From a virus, in IMG/VR virus record IMGVR_UViG_3300045973_001103, positions 1 through 64,000 of that record: a DNA stretch of 64,000 nt. The stretch is one strand, 5' to 3'. Shown here piece by piece: positions 31,896-41,711 of the stretch. Below the pieces are notes generated by a model. That model saw nothing but the letters and a program-made list of their open reading frames with translations. It did not search any database and was not told where the DNA came from. The first letter of the stretch is position 1, and each line of letters starts with the position of its first letter. The translations under genes were made by a program, and so were the position numbers.

Positions 31896-32834
31896 ATGTC
31901 TATTTCCGCAGCCACGCACGCCGAACACCCCGGTGGGCGCCCCCGCACAGGTTTAGGTACAGACCCCCAGGAAGCCACCACGCTCCGCCTGTACCTCCCT
32001 TACGTCTTTGACGATGACATCCAGCGCCAGGCCACCGCGCGCAAGCAGGTTCTGGATCTCCTGCAGAAGCCCGGCGGCATCGCTGACCAGGTTTATCAGC
32101 AGGAAGTGGACTTCCTGACCAAGTACGTAAACTCGTCCGTAAAATCCTACGCCGATTTCCAGGATCTGATGTACTCCAAGATACACCCCCAGTACATACA
32201 GATGATGGAGCGGACCATATTCCGCCCCGAGATCATATCTCGGATAGTCAACCCGGAGTCGGGCCAGCGGTCAGACAAACAGATGCGGTCCACGGAGAGC
32301 ATGGCACACCGCAAGATAGCGGATGTCCTCCGCAGCTTGCTGCGCTCGTTAGCCGGCCAGGAACGTCAGCTGCTGGGGCTTACGGACTCTGCCGGCCACT
32401 ACAGCATACCCTCCGCCAAAAACAACTGGCGCCACAATGAGGAAGTTTCCTTGGACGCTCCGGCATCCCAGGGTGAGGGCGCGCAGGATCTCATAAACGC
32501 CATCCCAGGCCCCGCCAGCGAGCAGCCAGAGCACAACATGAAGGCACTGGTTTCCGAAGTGGCGGCCGAGGCCCCTGCGGAGATCCGGGAGCACGTGGAG
32601 TCCATAGTTTCCACCATGGCCGAGCGCCTGGAGGAGGACATGAACCCCACAGAGCTGGCCGAGGACACCAGGGCGATTGTGGAGTGGTACGCCGCGGAGC
32701 GCCTCCACGTTATCGAGCAGCTCCCAGAGGGTGACGCCCCGGATAAGATATTCTGGCAGGACCCGGCCGTGCTGCAGAAGCTCTCTGACAAGATCACTGC
32801 CACCATTCTGGCCTACGAAAACGCAGAAGGATAA
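31896..32834 (+). CDS. protein of unknown function at the start of the packaging genes
   Basis: A 312-residue protein. The start at 31896 has GGGAG six nt upstream; the earlier ATG at 31884 overlaps that site. It is helical and acidic, with an Ala/Glu-rich C-terminal half. From position alone it might be the small terminase or a head protein, but no small-terminase HTH is evident. Confidence 0.65.
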   Translation: MSISAATHAEHPGGRPRTGLGTDPQEATTLRLYLPYVFDDDIQRQATARKQVLDLLQKPGGIADQVYQQEVDFLTKYVNSSVKSYADFQDLMYSKIHPQYIQMMERTIFRPEIISRIVNPESGQRSDKQMRSTESMAHRKIADVLRSLLRSLAGQERQLLGLTDSAGHYSIPSAKNNWRHNEEVSLDAPASQGEGAQDLINAIPGPASEQPEHNMKALVSEVAAEAPAEIREHVESIVSTMAERLEEDMNPTELAEDTRAIVEWYAAERLHVIEQLPEGDAPDKIFWQDPAVLQKLSDKITATILAYENAEG

Positions 32835-32835
32835 C

Positions 32836-33465
32836 ATGGACGGCATAGATACCTCACGCTTTGCGGATAAGAACGTCACCATCATCGAGATGCTCGAGAC
32901 CCTCAAGAAGGGCCAAGACGCATACGCTGTTTACACCAAGAATTACAAGCTCGACGAGCTGTACGAGTTCCTGACCAGTCTGTCGGAAATACCGGCAGAC
33001 CGCATCCCCCAGCGCCCCAACATCCTGAAGCGTGTGGCCAATACCATCGTGACCAGCTTCCGGCCGGAGACGGTCAATAAGCGGGACTTCAGCATGATCT
33101 TCGAGCAGGTGGACGACATTCTGAAGGTCGACGCCGGCCCCCAGGGCGCGCTCCTGCAGAACCTCGTCCGCGCTTGTCTTAACCGAATTTCTGATCTGGA
33201 GAATACCTCCCCCGCGGAGGACTCAAACAAGAACGTGGAAGCCTCCATCGTCAAGTACGTCGGTGAAGTCCGGAACCTGGTAGACTCCATCAACCAGCAC
33301 GCCAAATCTGCGTCAGAGATGCGTGAGGCCGTGGCGAAGCAGGCCCGCATGGAGAACCAGATCATCATGGACGCGGTCAAGGAGACCGTCAATACCATGT
33401 TCCCGGCCAAGATGGCCGAGTTTCAGCGCCTGCTGTTGAGCAAGCTGACCAGCTTTAAAAAATGA
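32836..33465 (+). CDS. helical protein of unknown function upstream of terminase
   Basis: A 209-residue mainly helical protein with coiled-coil-like heptads near residues 120-200. It could be the small terminase subunit by position, though this is unproved. Started at 32836 after AAGGATAAC. Confidence 0.6.
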   Translation: MDGIDTSRFADKNVTIIEMLETLKKGQDAYAVYTKNYKLDELYEFLTSLSEIPADRIPQRPNILKRVANTIVTSFRPETVNKRDFSMIFEQVDDILKVDAGPQGALLQNLVRACLNRISDLENTSPAEDSNKNVEASIVKYVGEVRNLVDSINQHAKSASEMREAVAKQARMENQIIMDAVKETVNTMFPAKMAEFQRLLLSKLTSFKK

Positions 33466-33938
33466 AAATCCTAAACGGGTATAGCGACCTGGCGCCTGCC
33501 TTCAAAAGCAAGGAAGAGTGCGTCATAAAGGGCATAGACTGGGCTACCCGGTTCGTGCGCCCGTTCCGTTGCCATGTTGTCCAGGTGCCTGCGTGCCTGG
33601 TCCAGCGCATATGCACCACCACGTACAGCAGCATCGCCCTGCCGCAGCACAAATTTCTGGTTAATTCCCTGCCGCAGCACCCGTTCTCATCAGTCCCTTT
33701 GACCAGCCTGCTGCGTGTTCCGCTCGGGCAGCTCCAGCCGCAGTTCGTGGTAGCTGTGGCACCAATCGCTGAGGTTTCCAACAACCCGTATTACCCAAAT
33801 TCAGGCATTATATCCGATCACGTGATCACTTTCTCCCGCATCACCAACGTCAACTACGTGGACGTCAACCCAGTGTACGACGTTGTTCTCGACGAAGGTG
33901 ACACTTACATCCTAAATAACACGGTGCGTGTACTATGA
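33462..33938 (+). CDS. Hint/intein-like small protein next to terminase
   Basis: A 158-residue beta-rich protein. Its end (VYDVVLDEGDTYILNN) has the look of the last Hint/intein blocks (VYDxxVexxHtYxxN), and LPQHKFLVN resembles the internal block-B region, but neither the C-terminal His-Asn nor a clear N-terminal Cys motif is present. A 14-bp in-frame direct repeat (33637-33650 and 33667-33680) encodes LPQH twice. It overlaps the terminase start by ATGA. It may be a relic of an intein or a separate virion gene. Confidence 0.45.
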   Translation: MKILNGYSDLAPAFKSKEECVIKGIDWATRFVRPFRCHVVQVPACLVQRICTTTYSSIALPQHKFLVNSLPQHPFSSVPLTSLLRVPLGQLQPQFVVAVAPIAEVSNNPYYPNSGIISDHVITFSRITNVNYVDVNPVYDVVLDEGDTYILNNTVRVL

Positions 33939-35746
33939 GCCTGCGCAACGCCGTAATTAAGGCCAAGCGCTTCAGCTTGTCACAGTTCGTGCACGATGAG
34001 ACGATAGACAGCGCCATTAAGTTCGTCACCGAGCAGATGAACCAGGTGACCACTGACGTAGAGTTTATCGAGCAGCCGGTCGGATTCAGGGAATTTGTCG
34101 AATCGAAGGACCATATGGACTTCCCGCCGCTCTCCGAGCGGCAGTACATGGTGTTCGACTTCATGATCGGCGACGACCCACAAACCGCATTCAGCAATGG
34201 TAACTCCCTCGCTATCCTCGCCTGGGGTAAAGGGTCCGGAAAAGACACATTGTGCGTGCTGATCCTGTGTTACGTCTGCTACCTGTGCCTCTGCATGAAG
34301 TCGCCACAGGTCTACTTCAAGCAGCCCGAAGGCGAGTGTCTGGACTGCGTGAACATCGCCCCGTCAGGCGCCAAGGCTAACGAGGTATTCTTCGAAAAGC
34401 TGCGTCAGCGCGTGCTCCGGTGGCGCTGGCTCAAAGACAAGTACCCGATCCGGAACTCTGGTGCGTTCATCAGCCAGGTCAAGCCCGACGCTGGTGAGCC
34501 CTACGTCACCATCACGAAGGACGGTATCATTTTCCCGAAGCTGATCCGTCTTCTTTCCAAGAACTCTGACAATGAGAGCGCCGAAGGTCTCAATACGCTC
34601 GTGTACGTTCTCGACGAAGCGTCCGCCTTCCAGGGCACCAACAAGGCACGCAACGCCTCCAAGATTTACCGTAACGTAAAGTCCTCTAGCACCACCCGGT
34701 TCGGTATGCGCGGCAAGGGTTTCATCATTTCCTATCCGCGCGAGATAGAAGACTTCACCATGCAGATGTACCGGGCGAACTTGAAGAACCTCCACGTATA
34801 CACCGACAAGGCCGCAACCTGGGAAGTGAAGCCGCTACACCTGTTCAGCGGCCAGTGGTTCGACTTTGAGGACGGAACCATCGACGTGGTGGTGGACGGG
34901 GTAATGAAGAAAGTACCCAACATCATCCGGGTTCCTCTCGAGTTCAAAGACGAGTTTGATACCAACCCCACCGATGCCAAAATGATGCTCATGGCCGATC
35001 CTCCGGAAACGGAGCACGGTTTCATCGAGTACCCGGAGAAGGTGACGGAGTGCATAGATCCGTCTTCCCGGCCGGTCGTAAACGTTGAGGACTACGTGGG
35101 AGATCCTGGCGGCAAAAACCGTAGCGGACCGAAGGTCTGTAAGCGCATCACCAGCTTCAACAGCAACATCGTCAGCCCTCACGACCACATTATCACGATC
35201 GACCTTGGCCGCAGCACCGACAAGGCCGCGCTGTCTATGTTCCACCGAGAAGTTATAGCCGGCCAGCCCATTTTCGTGCAGGATCTAGTGACTGGATGGC
35301 TTCCGGATCGCAAGAACAAGTACATGGTCTCGTTCACCAATGTGCGCGAGTTCATTCAGCAGCTGGCGGCCCGGTACAGCATCATGGGAGTGTGGTTCGA
35401 CCAGTGGCAGAGCGCATCGTTGCAGGAGGAACTTAACGCCGCGTCCATCCCCTCGTTCGAATATAACCTTGACCTGGCCGACTACAAGACTTTCAAGGAA
35501 ATGATTTACACCAAGCGGTACAAGCTGCTCCCTTTCGCCCCGCAGATCCTGGAGATCAAGCAGCTTATCTCCCTGGGGCACCGTGTAGACCACCCGTCCA
35601 CCGGCAGCAAGGACTACGTCGACACCATTGTCGGCGCCACCAAGGTGTGGTTGCTTAAGCACAAGGCCACCAACGAGGAAGACGGCTGGGGAGAAGTGGA
35701 GACGATCGAGGAAAACCTCACGATGCAGGACCCGTGGGCAAACTAG
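33935..35746 (+). CDS. terminase large subunit
   Basis: A 603-residue packaging motor. ATPase: Walker A AWGKGSGKD (about residues 94-102) and Walker B LVYVLDEAS. Nuclease: IITIDLGRSTDKAALS with the first metal Asp, and the C-terminal Asp in KDYVDTIVGA. It cuts concatemeric DNA and pumps it into the prohead through the portal at 39408. Confidence 0.9.
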   Translation: MSLRNAVIKAKRFSLSQFVHDETIDSAIKFVTEQMNQVTTDVEFIEQPVGFREFVESKDHMDFPPLSERQYMVFDFMIGDDPQTAFSNGNSLAILAWGKGSGKDTLCVLILCYVCYLCLCMKSPQVYFKQPEGECLDCVNIAPSGAKANEVFFEKLRQRVLRWRWLKDKYPIRNSGAFISQVKPDAGEPYVTITKDGIIFPKLIRLLSKNSDNESAEGLNTLVYVLDEASAFQGTNKARNASKIYRNVKSSSTTRFGMRGKGFIISYPREIEDFTMQMYRANLKNLHVYTDKAATWEVKPLHLFSGQWFDFEDGTIDVVVDGVMKKVPNIIRVPLEFKDEFDTNPTDAKMMLMADPPETEHGFIEYPEKVTECIDPSSRPVVNVEDYVGDPGGKNRSGPKVCKRITSFNSNIVSPHDHIITIDLGRSTDKAALSMFHREVIAGQPIFVQDLVTGWLPDRKNKYMVSFTNVREFIQQLAARYSIMGVWFDQWQSASLQEELNAASIPSFEYNLDLADYKTFKEMIYTKRYKLLPFAPQILEIKQLISLGHRVDHPSTGSKDYVDTIVGATKVWLLKHKATNEEDGWGEVETIEENLTMQDPWAN

Positions 35747-35754
35747 GAGACAAT

Positions 35755-36075
35755 ATGGACATTAAAAAGATGCTGGAGAACATGCGGAAGCGGCTGTCAC
35801 CCAAACCTGACGGCTCCGGCACGCCCCCGGGCCTGAAAGACAAGCGCAAGGATCTCTACGAGACCGATAAAACAGCCAAGGACGGCCCCCAGGGCGGCCC
35901 TTCGTTCGTTTCAGGTAGCGATCAGCCCGGAATGCCCGGAAACTCCACTGGCGAGGCTGCCCTGGACCACGCAGGACTCGGCGCGCCTGGCGATCAGTAC
36001 GGCGCAACCTGGGGTGAATCGACCACACGCGAGGGTTCATGGGGAGTAGGGGTAAACGTGCGCAGGCTGCCATAA
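35755..36075 (+). CDS. small Gly/Pro-rich protein
   Basis: A 106-residue hydrophilic, probably disordered protein with a basic start and Gly/Pro/Ser-rich body. It resembles in composition the 84-residue gene at 41256. Role unknown. Confidence 0.6.
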   Translation: MDIKKMLENMRKRLSPKPDGSGTPPGLKDKRKDLYETDKTAKDGPQGGPSFVSGSDQPGMPGNSTGEAALDHAGLGAPGDQYGATWGESTTREGSWGVGVNVRRLP

Positions 36076-36104
36076 TTTACAAAATATGTATAAACTCTCA
36101 TAGT
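36076..36104 (+). promoter_or_regulatory. late-type promoter 2
   Basis: TTTACA (36076-36081), 17 bp, CATAGT (36099-36104) with GTATAAA at 36088-36094. The -35 box abuts the preceding stop. It now reads first into the HNH gene; it probably served the structural gene at 36623 originally. Confidence 0.65.
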
Positions 36105-36112
36105 AAGTAGAT

Positions 36113-36610
36113 ATGACTATTGCCACGCAAAGAGCTAACAAGCGTATCAGAGACGCAAAGTGGAGAAAGGCACATCCTGCATATTGGGCTAAATACCACA
36201 GGGAGCACAAAGATGAGCACAACTCCGCATATCAGAAATGGCTCAAGGCTCATGCGGACGAGGTGGTAGCTTACCGTGCAGAATATTATTTAGCGCACAA
36301 GCAAGAGCTTATGGAGGGCATGCGCCAATACGCTAAAGATAACGCGGGTAGGATCAATGCCAAGAACATGCGCCGTTACGCTGCCAAACTCCATGCTACA
36401 CCACCTTGGCTCACCCCACAGCATTTCGCAGATATAGAGAAGCTATATGTTGAGGCGCATCGGTTGCAGGCGGTAGATGGAATTAAGCGCCATGTGGATC
36501 ATATTTATCCGTTGCGCGGAAAGACTTTAAGTGGTTTACATGTACCTTGGAACTTACAAATTTTAACAGCAGCAGAAAACAGAAAAAAGCGTAATAAAAT
36601 AGTCATATAG
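36113..36610 (+). CDS. HNH homing-type endonuclease
   Basis: A 165-residue protein: a basic helical N-terminal part rich in Tyr, His and Lys, then an HNH core HVDHIYPLRG...GLHVPWNLQ...AENRKKRNK. The gene is clearly AT-richer than its neighbours and has no strong ribosome site, which suggests a recent mobile arrival. It lies between a late promoter and a head gene. Confidence 0.85.
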   Translation: MTIATQRANKRIRDAKWRKAHPAYWAKYHREHKDEHNSAYQKWLKAHADEVVAYRAEYYLAHKQELMEGMRQYAKDNAGRINAKNMRRYAAKLHATPPWLTPQHFADIEKLYVEAHRLQAVDGIKRHVDHIYPLRGKTLSGLHVPWNLQILTAAENRKKRNKIVI

Positions 36611-36622
36611 ATGAGGATACCT

Positions 36623-38083
36623 ATGCTAAAAATTTCCAAAATTATACAGCCCGGGTCGCTTACCGGCGCGCAGATGGCCAAAGATATGGTGGACGCGATC
36701 GGGATGTCCGTGGATGAGAGCATCCGCAACGACTTCAAGGTCATGCTCGAGGGGCGCCTCCAGTACATCGCCCAGATAATTTTCGATTACAACAAGTCCC
36801 ACAGCGGCGGCAGCGGCCTGGTCGCCCTCAACGACACACGCCAGCAGCTTGAGACCATCGCCGACGAGATGGCGGAAGACATCAACGTGGCCAACATGCT
36901 TCCGGCCACCGCCGAAGAGATCCCGGCCGACCGCGCGACCCTCATGGGCCTCCTGGACATCGCCAACAAATACCCGACGTACTTCGACACCTCCCTGATC
37001 AACCACCTGGAGGACGCCATGGCGCAGACCGAGGACGTCACCCCGATACAGCAGGAGATGGTCGCCTCCGGAATGTTCTCCGCCCAGCAGCGCATGGACA
37101 TGTTCATCGCCAAAACCAAGTCCACCATGGAGCGCTACGAAGAGATGGCCCGCATGGACGTAGGGCAGAAGACCGTGGAACAGGAAATGCGCGAGCAGAA
37201 GAAGGGCGACAAGGCCAATGCAGCCGAGGAAGAGCAGAAACGCCTCCGCGAACTGGGCCTCGAGCCGGAAACCAAGATAGAAAACCTTACCCCCGAGATG
37301 CGCGCGGAAGTGGAAGAGCGCCAGGCCGAGCAGGCCGCGGCTCAGCTGCGCGAGGAAGAGAAGGCCAGGGCCCAGGGCGAGTCCCGCACAGAGTTCTATA
37401 AGGGCACGATGTCCCCCACCGGCGAGATCCCCGGCCTGGATCAGTTCATGAAGGACCTTCAGGTGATGGCCCACAGCTATTTCCCCGGGGACGAAGAGAT
37501 GCGCGCAACCCTTATCGCATACACCGGCGCCCTCATGGACGCGGCCGCCAAAGATCCCGACAACTGGCAGCAGATCGCCAAGGAAATGTTCAACAGCTAC
37601 CCGATGCTGGAGAGCCTGGCCTCCGAGATGCAGCAGAAGATCGACAGCCAGACCTACGAACGCGAGCAGAAGATACGCGCCCCTCACCGCCCGCCCCAGG
37701 AAACAACCCCCGAATCCCAGAAGATCGAAGAGCTGCCCGCTGACGTGTCCGTGACCCCGGAAGCGCCGATAGCGCCCACCTCCGCGATCATAGTCAAGAA
37801 CCAGGAGTTCGACGCCATGAAAGGCCAGGGCCCCTGGGAGCTGGATCTCGAGGCCAAGGCCATACGGCGCCGCAAGGTTATGGTGGCCAACGCCATCATG
37901 GGCCGCCCGCCCGTGCCCTTCACCATTAACGACACCGTGGGCTTCAGCCGCGGCAGCGCGATAGACAGCGGTAAGATCGTGGCCATCAAGGCGCACAGCT
38001 ACATCGTGGAGAACGCTGCCAAGAACCGGACAGAAGTGGACCACGAAGCGGTATTCGAAACATCAGCAACGGATCTGTTCTAA
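36623..38083 (+). CDS. virion-associated protein of unknown function
   Basis: A 486-residue protein. The start at 36623 has GAGGA seven nt upstream. Its middle (about 180-270) is an acidic Glu/Gln/Ala-rich coiled coil; the last 70 residues form a small beta domain (INDTVGFSRG...GKIVAIKAHSYIVENA) of the same type seen at 47473 and 58024. Likely a head or internal protein. Confidence 0.65.
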   Translation: MLKISKIIQPGSLTGAQMAKDMVDAIGMSVDESIRNDFKVMLEGRLQYIAQIIFDYNKSHSGGSGLVALNDTRQQLETIADEMAEDINVANMLPATAEEIPADRATLMGLLDIANKYPTYFDTSLINHLEDAMAQTEDVTPIQQEMVASGMFSAQQRMDMFIAKTKSTMERYEEMARMDVGQKTVEQEMREQKKGDKANAAEEEQKRLRELGLEPETKIENLTPEMRAEVEERQAEQAAAQLREEEKARAQGESRTEFYKGTMSPTGEIPGLDQFMKDLQVMAHSYFPGDEEMRATLIAYTGALMDAAAKDPDNWQQIAKEMFNSYPMLESLASEMQQKIDSQTYEREQKIRAPHRPPQETTPESQKIEELPADVSVTPEAPIAPTSAIIVKNQEFDAMKGQGPWELDLEAKAIRRRKVMVANAIMGRPPVPFTINDTVGFSRGSAIDSGKIVAIKAHSYIVENAAKNRTEVDHEAVFETSATDLF

Positions 38084-38102
38084 AATCAGTCAGGAGACGA
38101 CC

Positions 38103-39377
38103 ATGGAAAACGCTTTCAACAAACAAGCCGGCAGCGGAACCTACATGATGGAGAAGATGATGGAGGGTACCGCCTTCGCCGGCACAGGTACTCCGCAGGA
38201 GCTCGTCGAGCTGGAAAAGAACCTCCGGCAGCTCATCCAGGTGAAAATGTACCCCTACAATTACCTGGAGAAGTACCTCGTCTCCCAGGGCTACCAGCAG
38301 AGCGACATCCGCAACGTGTTCAAGCAGATCACGGGCGTGCCTGTAGAGGACTTCCTCTCCGACAACGCCAACATGATGTCGACCCCGGCCGCCATCCCGT
38401 CCTACAACATGGGCTGGGGCGAAGCCAAGGGCTCCAAGTTCGATTACCTGTTCATCATGCCCTGGGTCGCTGGCTACTCGATATTCGGGCAGAAGGGCGA
38501 CTTCCACCGCGAAGAGATCGGCAACTATCCGCTGCTCGCCGATGCCCGCGAAGACATCATGGGCAAGGTGAAAGAATACCACCAGCATGACAAAGTGGTG
38601 AACCTCGACCTTGACAAGCCGAAGGAGAACCACTTCTCCGGCTTCAGCGAGCCGAAGTTCTCTACCCTGTCAGCTGACGGCCGCTCCGTCGAGGAATACA
38701 TCACCATGAGCGGGACCGACAAGAATCCTCTGGTCGCCTCTGCCTACGTGAAGGACGCATATTTTAACGGCTTGATTTCAAAGCCGGACTTTGTTATCCT
38801 TTCAGCGCGCTACATTAAGGCCGCGGACGACAAAGAGAAGGCTGACGAGGACAAGGCCGCTGCCAAAGACGATGTGAAGGCGCTGGCAGACAAAGAGGAC
38901 GCAACACTCCTCGACGACGTTATCAAGGAAGACAGCCCCCAGGCTTTCTTCGACTCACAGGTGGGGAAGCAGGACGCACATAACCTCACCCCGTTCCTCG
39001 ACAGCATCGGAGAGTACCTGGCGGCCAAGTCAGCCGAGATCGCCCCGGAGTACATGTTCTCCCTGAAGAGCTTTAAGTACCAGGCCGTAGAGAAGTTCGA
39101 AGCCCACGAGAAGAACGTGAACACCTCCGACTCCCGGCCGATAGAGATGCTCAACAGCTCCGGCGTGATCGCCGTAATGCTGAACATCGGCAGCGCGAAG
39201 CAGTCCAAGGACGCGGCCAAGAAGTTCGCGTACATGGTGTTCTCCGTGATAGACGGGGCGCTGCAGACCACCGGAACCTTTAAAGGCACGGACGGCAAGG
39301 TATACGCCCTCTCTAAGGAAGGCGTGGCCAAGTACTTCGGCGGGTCAGACGAAAAGCAGGACATAAAACTGTTCTAA
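38103..39377 (+). CDS. virion protein of unknown function
   Basis: A 424-residue protein between terminase and portal. It has an N-terminal region with Met/Gly residues, a central domain with hydrophobic strands, and a Lys/Asp/Ala-rich linker near residues 235-260. No family recognised. Confidence 0.65.
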   Translation: MENAFNKQAGSGTYMMEKMMEGTAFAGTGTPQELVELEKNLRQLIQVKMYPYNYLEKYLVSQGYQQSDIRNVFKQITGVPVEDFLSDNANMMSTPAAIPSYNMGWGEAKGSKFDYLFIMPWVAGYSIFGQKGDFHREEIGNYPLLADAREDIMGKVKEYHQHDKVVNLDLDKPKENHFSGFSEPKFSTLSADGRSVEEYITMSGTDKNPLVASAYVKDAYFNGLISKPDFVILSARYIKAADDKEKADEDKAAAKDDVKALADKEDATLLDDVIKEDSPQAFFDSQVGKQDAHNLTPFLDSIGEYLAAKSAEIAPEYMFSLKSFKYQAVEKFEAHEKNVNTSDSRPIEMLNSSGVIAVMLNIGSAKQSKDAAKKFAYMVFSVIDGALQTTGTFKGTDGKVYALSKEGVAKYFGGSDEKQDIKLF

Positions 39378-39407
39378 AGAACTGAAAACTGAACTTGAGG
39401 TGAACCA

Positions 39408-41204
39408 ATGTCTAAGAAAGACACGAGTGACTTATCGCCAGATGACAAGGGGTTCGCACGGAAAGCGAACTCCATTCTCCCGCAGGGTATGCGCGGGGGT
39501 GGTAGCGGAGCCAAGTACGAAGCCATGATGGACAAATTCCAGGAAGGCGCTTTCTCACGTAAAGCCAGCGACGGCGGCATGGGTTTCATGGACGGCGGCG
39601 GATCAAGCCGCGTGCCCATCATGTACGTCGACCCGATGTTCGACCCGATCCTTCTGATGTTCCCGAAGGAGAACCTCAAGGAACTCAACCGGCGCCTGCG
39701 TCACTATTACTCATTTCACCCGATCGTCCGCAACCTGATCAACCTGCACTCCACCTTCCCGTTCGGCGACATGGAAGTTCGCTGCGAGGATAAGGAACTT
39801 GAGCCGTACTGGCAGGATCTCAGCGAGCGCCTCAACCTGATGCAGATGATCGTCCACATGTCCCGGGACTACGAGCTCCTGGGCGAATCCTTCCACGTAG
39901 GCAACTGGGACGACAACACGATGGAGTGGGAAGCTTTCCACCAGTACCCACCCGAGAACATCGAAGTGCACAAGGTCTACGCCGGCTCCGGCATAGCCTA
40001 CTTCCTCAAGCCCGACGAAGAGCTGCGCAAGATGATGAACTCCTCCAAGGAGATCGACCGCGCCGTAGTCGACATGCTGCCGGCCGAGTTCAAGGACCGC
40101 GTCTCCCAGGGCAAGCCCATCCACCTGGACAACTCCCGGGTGATCCACTACGCCAACAAGTCAGCCGGCTACCTTACCCGCGGCGAATCGCCGCTGAAGG
40201 CCGCCCTGAAGTACCTGCTGGCCGAAGACAAGCTTTATATGCTCATGCTGGTTTTCATCGACCGGCACATGTTCCCGATGAAGATCTGGAAGATCGGCTC
40301 CAAGGAGCAGAAGTGGCTGCCGTCAAAGAAGCACTTCGACATGCTCAAGGCCAAGCTGATAGAGGCCAAGGGCGATCCGGACTACGACCTTATCTACCAC
40401 GCGTTCCTGGAGATGGAATATAAGACCGGTGCCACCCAGCACGAGGATCTCATCAAGTGGTTCGACTGGACCCAGAAGCGTATCCTCATCGCCATGTTCG
40501 CCAACGAGGCTATGTTCGCCGAGGCTAACCCCTACGCGAAAGAGTCCATGTCGATCAAGCTGATCATGCACCGCTATATGCTCCAGCGCGCCCTGGTCAA
40601 CCGCCAGATCACCGACAAGGTGTGGCTGCCCGTCGCCAAGAAGCGTGAGTACATCCTCCGCAACCGCGCCGAGTCCTCCAACAACGTTTCGAACGACAAG
40701 ACCTACCTGCCCGACATCAAGAAGTACGCAGTGCCCAAGCTGTTCTGGCGCCCGTCTAACCTTGTCTCCGGCATGCAGGAGCAGGAATACCTCGCCAAGA
40801 TGCGCAAAGAGGGTGACCTGCCTGTGGAAGCGATCTACGACCTCCTGGGCTTCGACACCAACAAGATGAAGGAAGCCATCCACAACGAGCAGAATACCCC
40901 GCTCGACCCAATGTGGCGCGAGGCTCGCAAGAAGCTCATGGACGACCCTGTGGTGCGTAATGAGTCCCTCCGCGGCCGCAAGCTCAAGGACATCGAGCTG
41001 CCCCGCGACGTTGTGGATCCCAAAGCCAAGCCGGCCGCCGGCCGCCCCGCAGTGCCTGAAGCCGACAAGGCCATTCCGCCAGGCTCCGGCGCCGCCCCGG
41101 GCATGGTCCCGAACAAGCTGGTGTCTCCGCGCGAGAAGCAGCAGGAGAAGGGCGTGCTGCCCGCACCCATGGGCGAGGGCGAGTCCGGAATGCCCCAGGT
41201 GTAA
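39408..41204 (+). CDS. portal protein
   Basis: A 598-residue protein with the layout of large-phage portals: a conserved stem (YYSFHPIVRNLINLHSTFPF), an alpha/beta wing (ENIEVHKVYAGSG), a long helix after IHYANKS, and a Pro/Ala-rich C-terminal tail. It would form the twelve-subunit ring where terminase docks. Position after terminase and before protease and capsid supports the call. Confidence 0.7.
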   Translation: MSKKDTSDLSPDDKGFARKANSILPQGMRGGGSGAKYEAMMDKFQEGAFSRKASDGGMGFMDGGGSSRVPIMYVDPMFDPILLMFPKENLKELNRRLRHYYSFHPIVRNLINLHSTFPFGDMEVRCEDKELEPYWQDLSERLNLMQMIVHMSRDYELLGESFHVGNWDDNTMEWEAFHQYPPENIEVHKVYAGSGIAYFLKPDEELRKMMNSSKEIDRAVVDMLPAEFKDRVSQGKPIHLDNSRVIHYANKSAGYLTRGESPLKAALKYLLAEDKLYMLMLVFIDRHMFPMKIWKIGSKEQKWLPSKKHFDMLKAKLIEAKGDPDYDLIYHAFLEMEYKTGATQHEDLIKWFDWTQKRILIAMFANEAMFAEANPYAKESMSIKLIMHRYMLQRALVNRQITDKVWLPVAKKREYILRNRAESSNNVSNDKTYLPDIKKYAVPKLFWRPSNLVSGMQEQEYLAKMRKEGDLPVEAIYDLLGFDTNKMKEAIHNEQNTPLDPMWREARKKLMDDPVVRNESLRGRKLKDIELPRDVVDPKAKPAAGRPAVPEADKAIPPGSGAAPGMVPNKLVSPREKQQEKGVLPAPMGEGESGMPQV

Positions 41205-41213
41205 GGAAGCGTT

Positions 41214-41242
41214 TTTATAAATTAAGTATAAAGTTCTATAGT
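41214..41242 (+). promoter_or_regulatory. late-type promoter 3
   Basis: TTTATA, 17 bp, TATAGT (41237-41242) followed by AATAG, with GTATAAA at 41226-41232. It follows the portal stop and serves the protease-scaffold-capsid genes. Confidence 0.7.
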
Positions 41243-41255
41243 AATAGAGGTTGAA

Positions 41256-41510
41256 ATGGACTCAAGCGGAAATTTCGTGAAGCGGATACCTGTGGAAATA
41301 CAGGACGTCAGGTTTAAGTCTGAAAAGAACTCAGCTGACCCCGCTCGCAAATCCGATGATCCGGCAAGGCGCCAACTGGGCGACCCTTACCCGACTACCG
41401 AAGGGAAACCTTACGGAATGTCGGAAAACAACCCCGCAGCGAAAGGAGCACCCGGAATAAATACGGACCTTCGTGCGGTGGACACAGGGCAAGTTCCAGG
41501 CGGCGTATGA
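41256..41510 (+). CDS. small hydrophilic protein
   Basis: An 84-residue, Asp/Pro/Gly-rich, probably unstructured protein directly after a late promoter. Role unknown. Confidence 0.6.
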   Translation: MDSSGNFVKRIPVEIQDVRFKSEKNSADPARKSDDPARRQLGDPYPTTEGKPYGMSENNPAAKGAPGINTDLRAVDTGQVPGGV

Positions 41511-41707
41511 AGGACAAGTTCTTTACAACCGTTAGTGACAGGTTCGAAGTTCACAAGCGCAATATCGCGAAAGAACTTGAATATCTCGAGTACCTCGATT
41601 CGGATTACCAGGGAAAACTGTCACCTGAATTTACGGTGCAGATACGAGCGGCCCAGGCCGCAATGAAAAGAATGGAAGAGCTGATTGAAGAGCTCCCGAA
41701 GGACTAA
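41507..41707 (+). CDS. small helical protein
   Basis: A 66-residue charged, helical protein with ATGA overlap to the previous gene. Role unknown. Confidence 0.6.
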   Translation: MKDKFFTTVSDRFEVHKRNIAKELEYLEYLDSDYQGKLSPEFTVQIRAAQAAMKRMEELIEELPKD

Positions 41708-41711
41708 CAAG

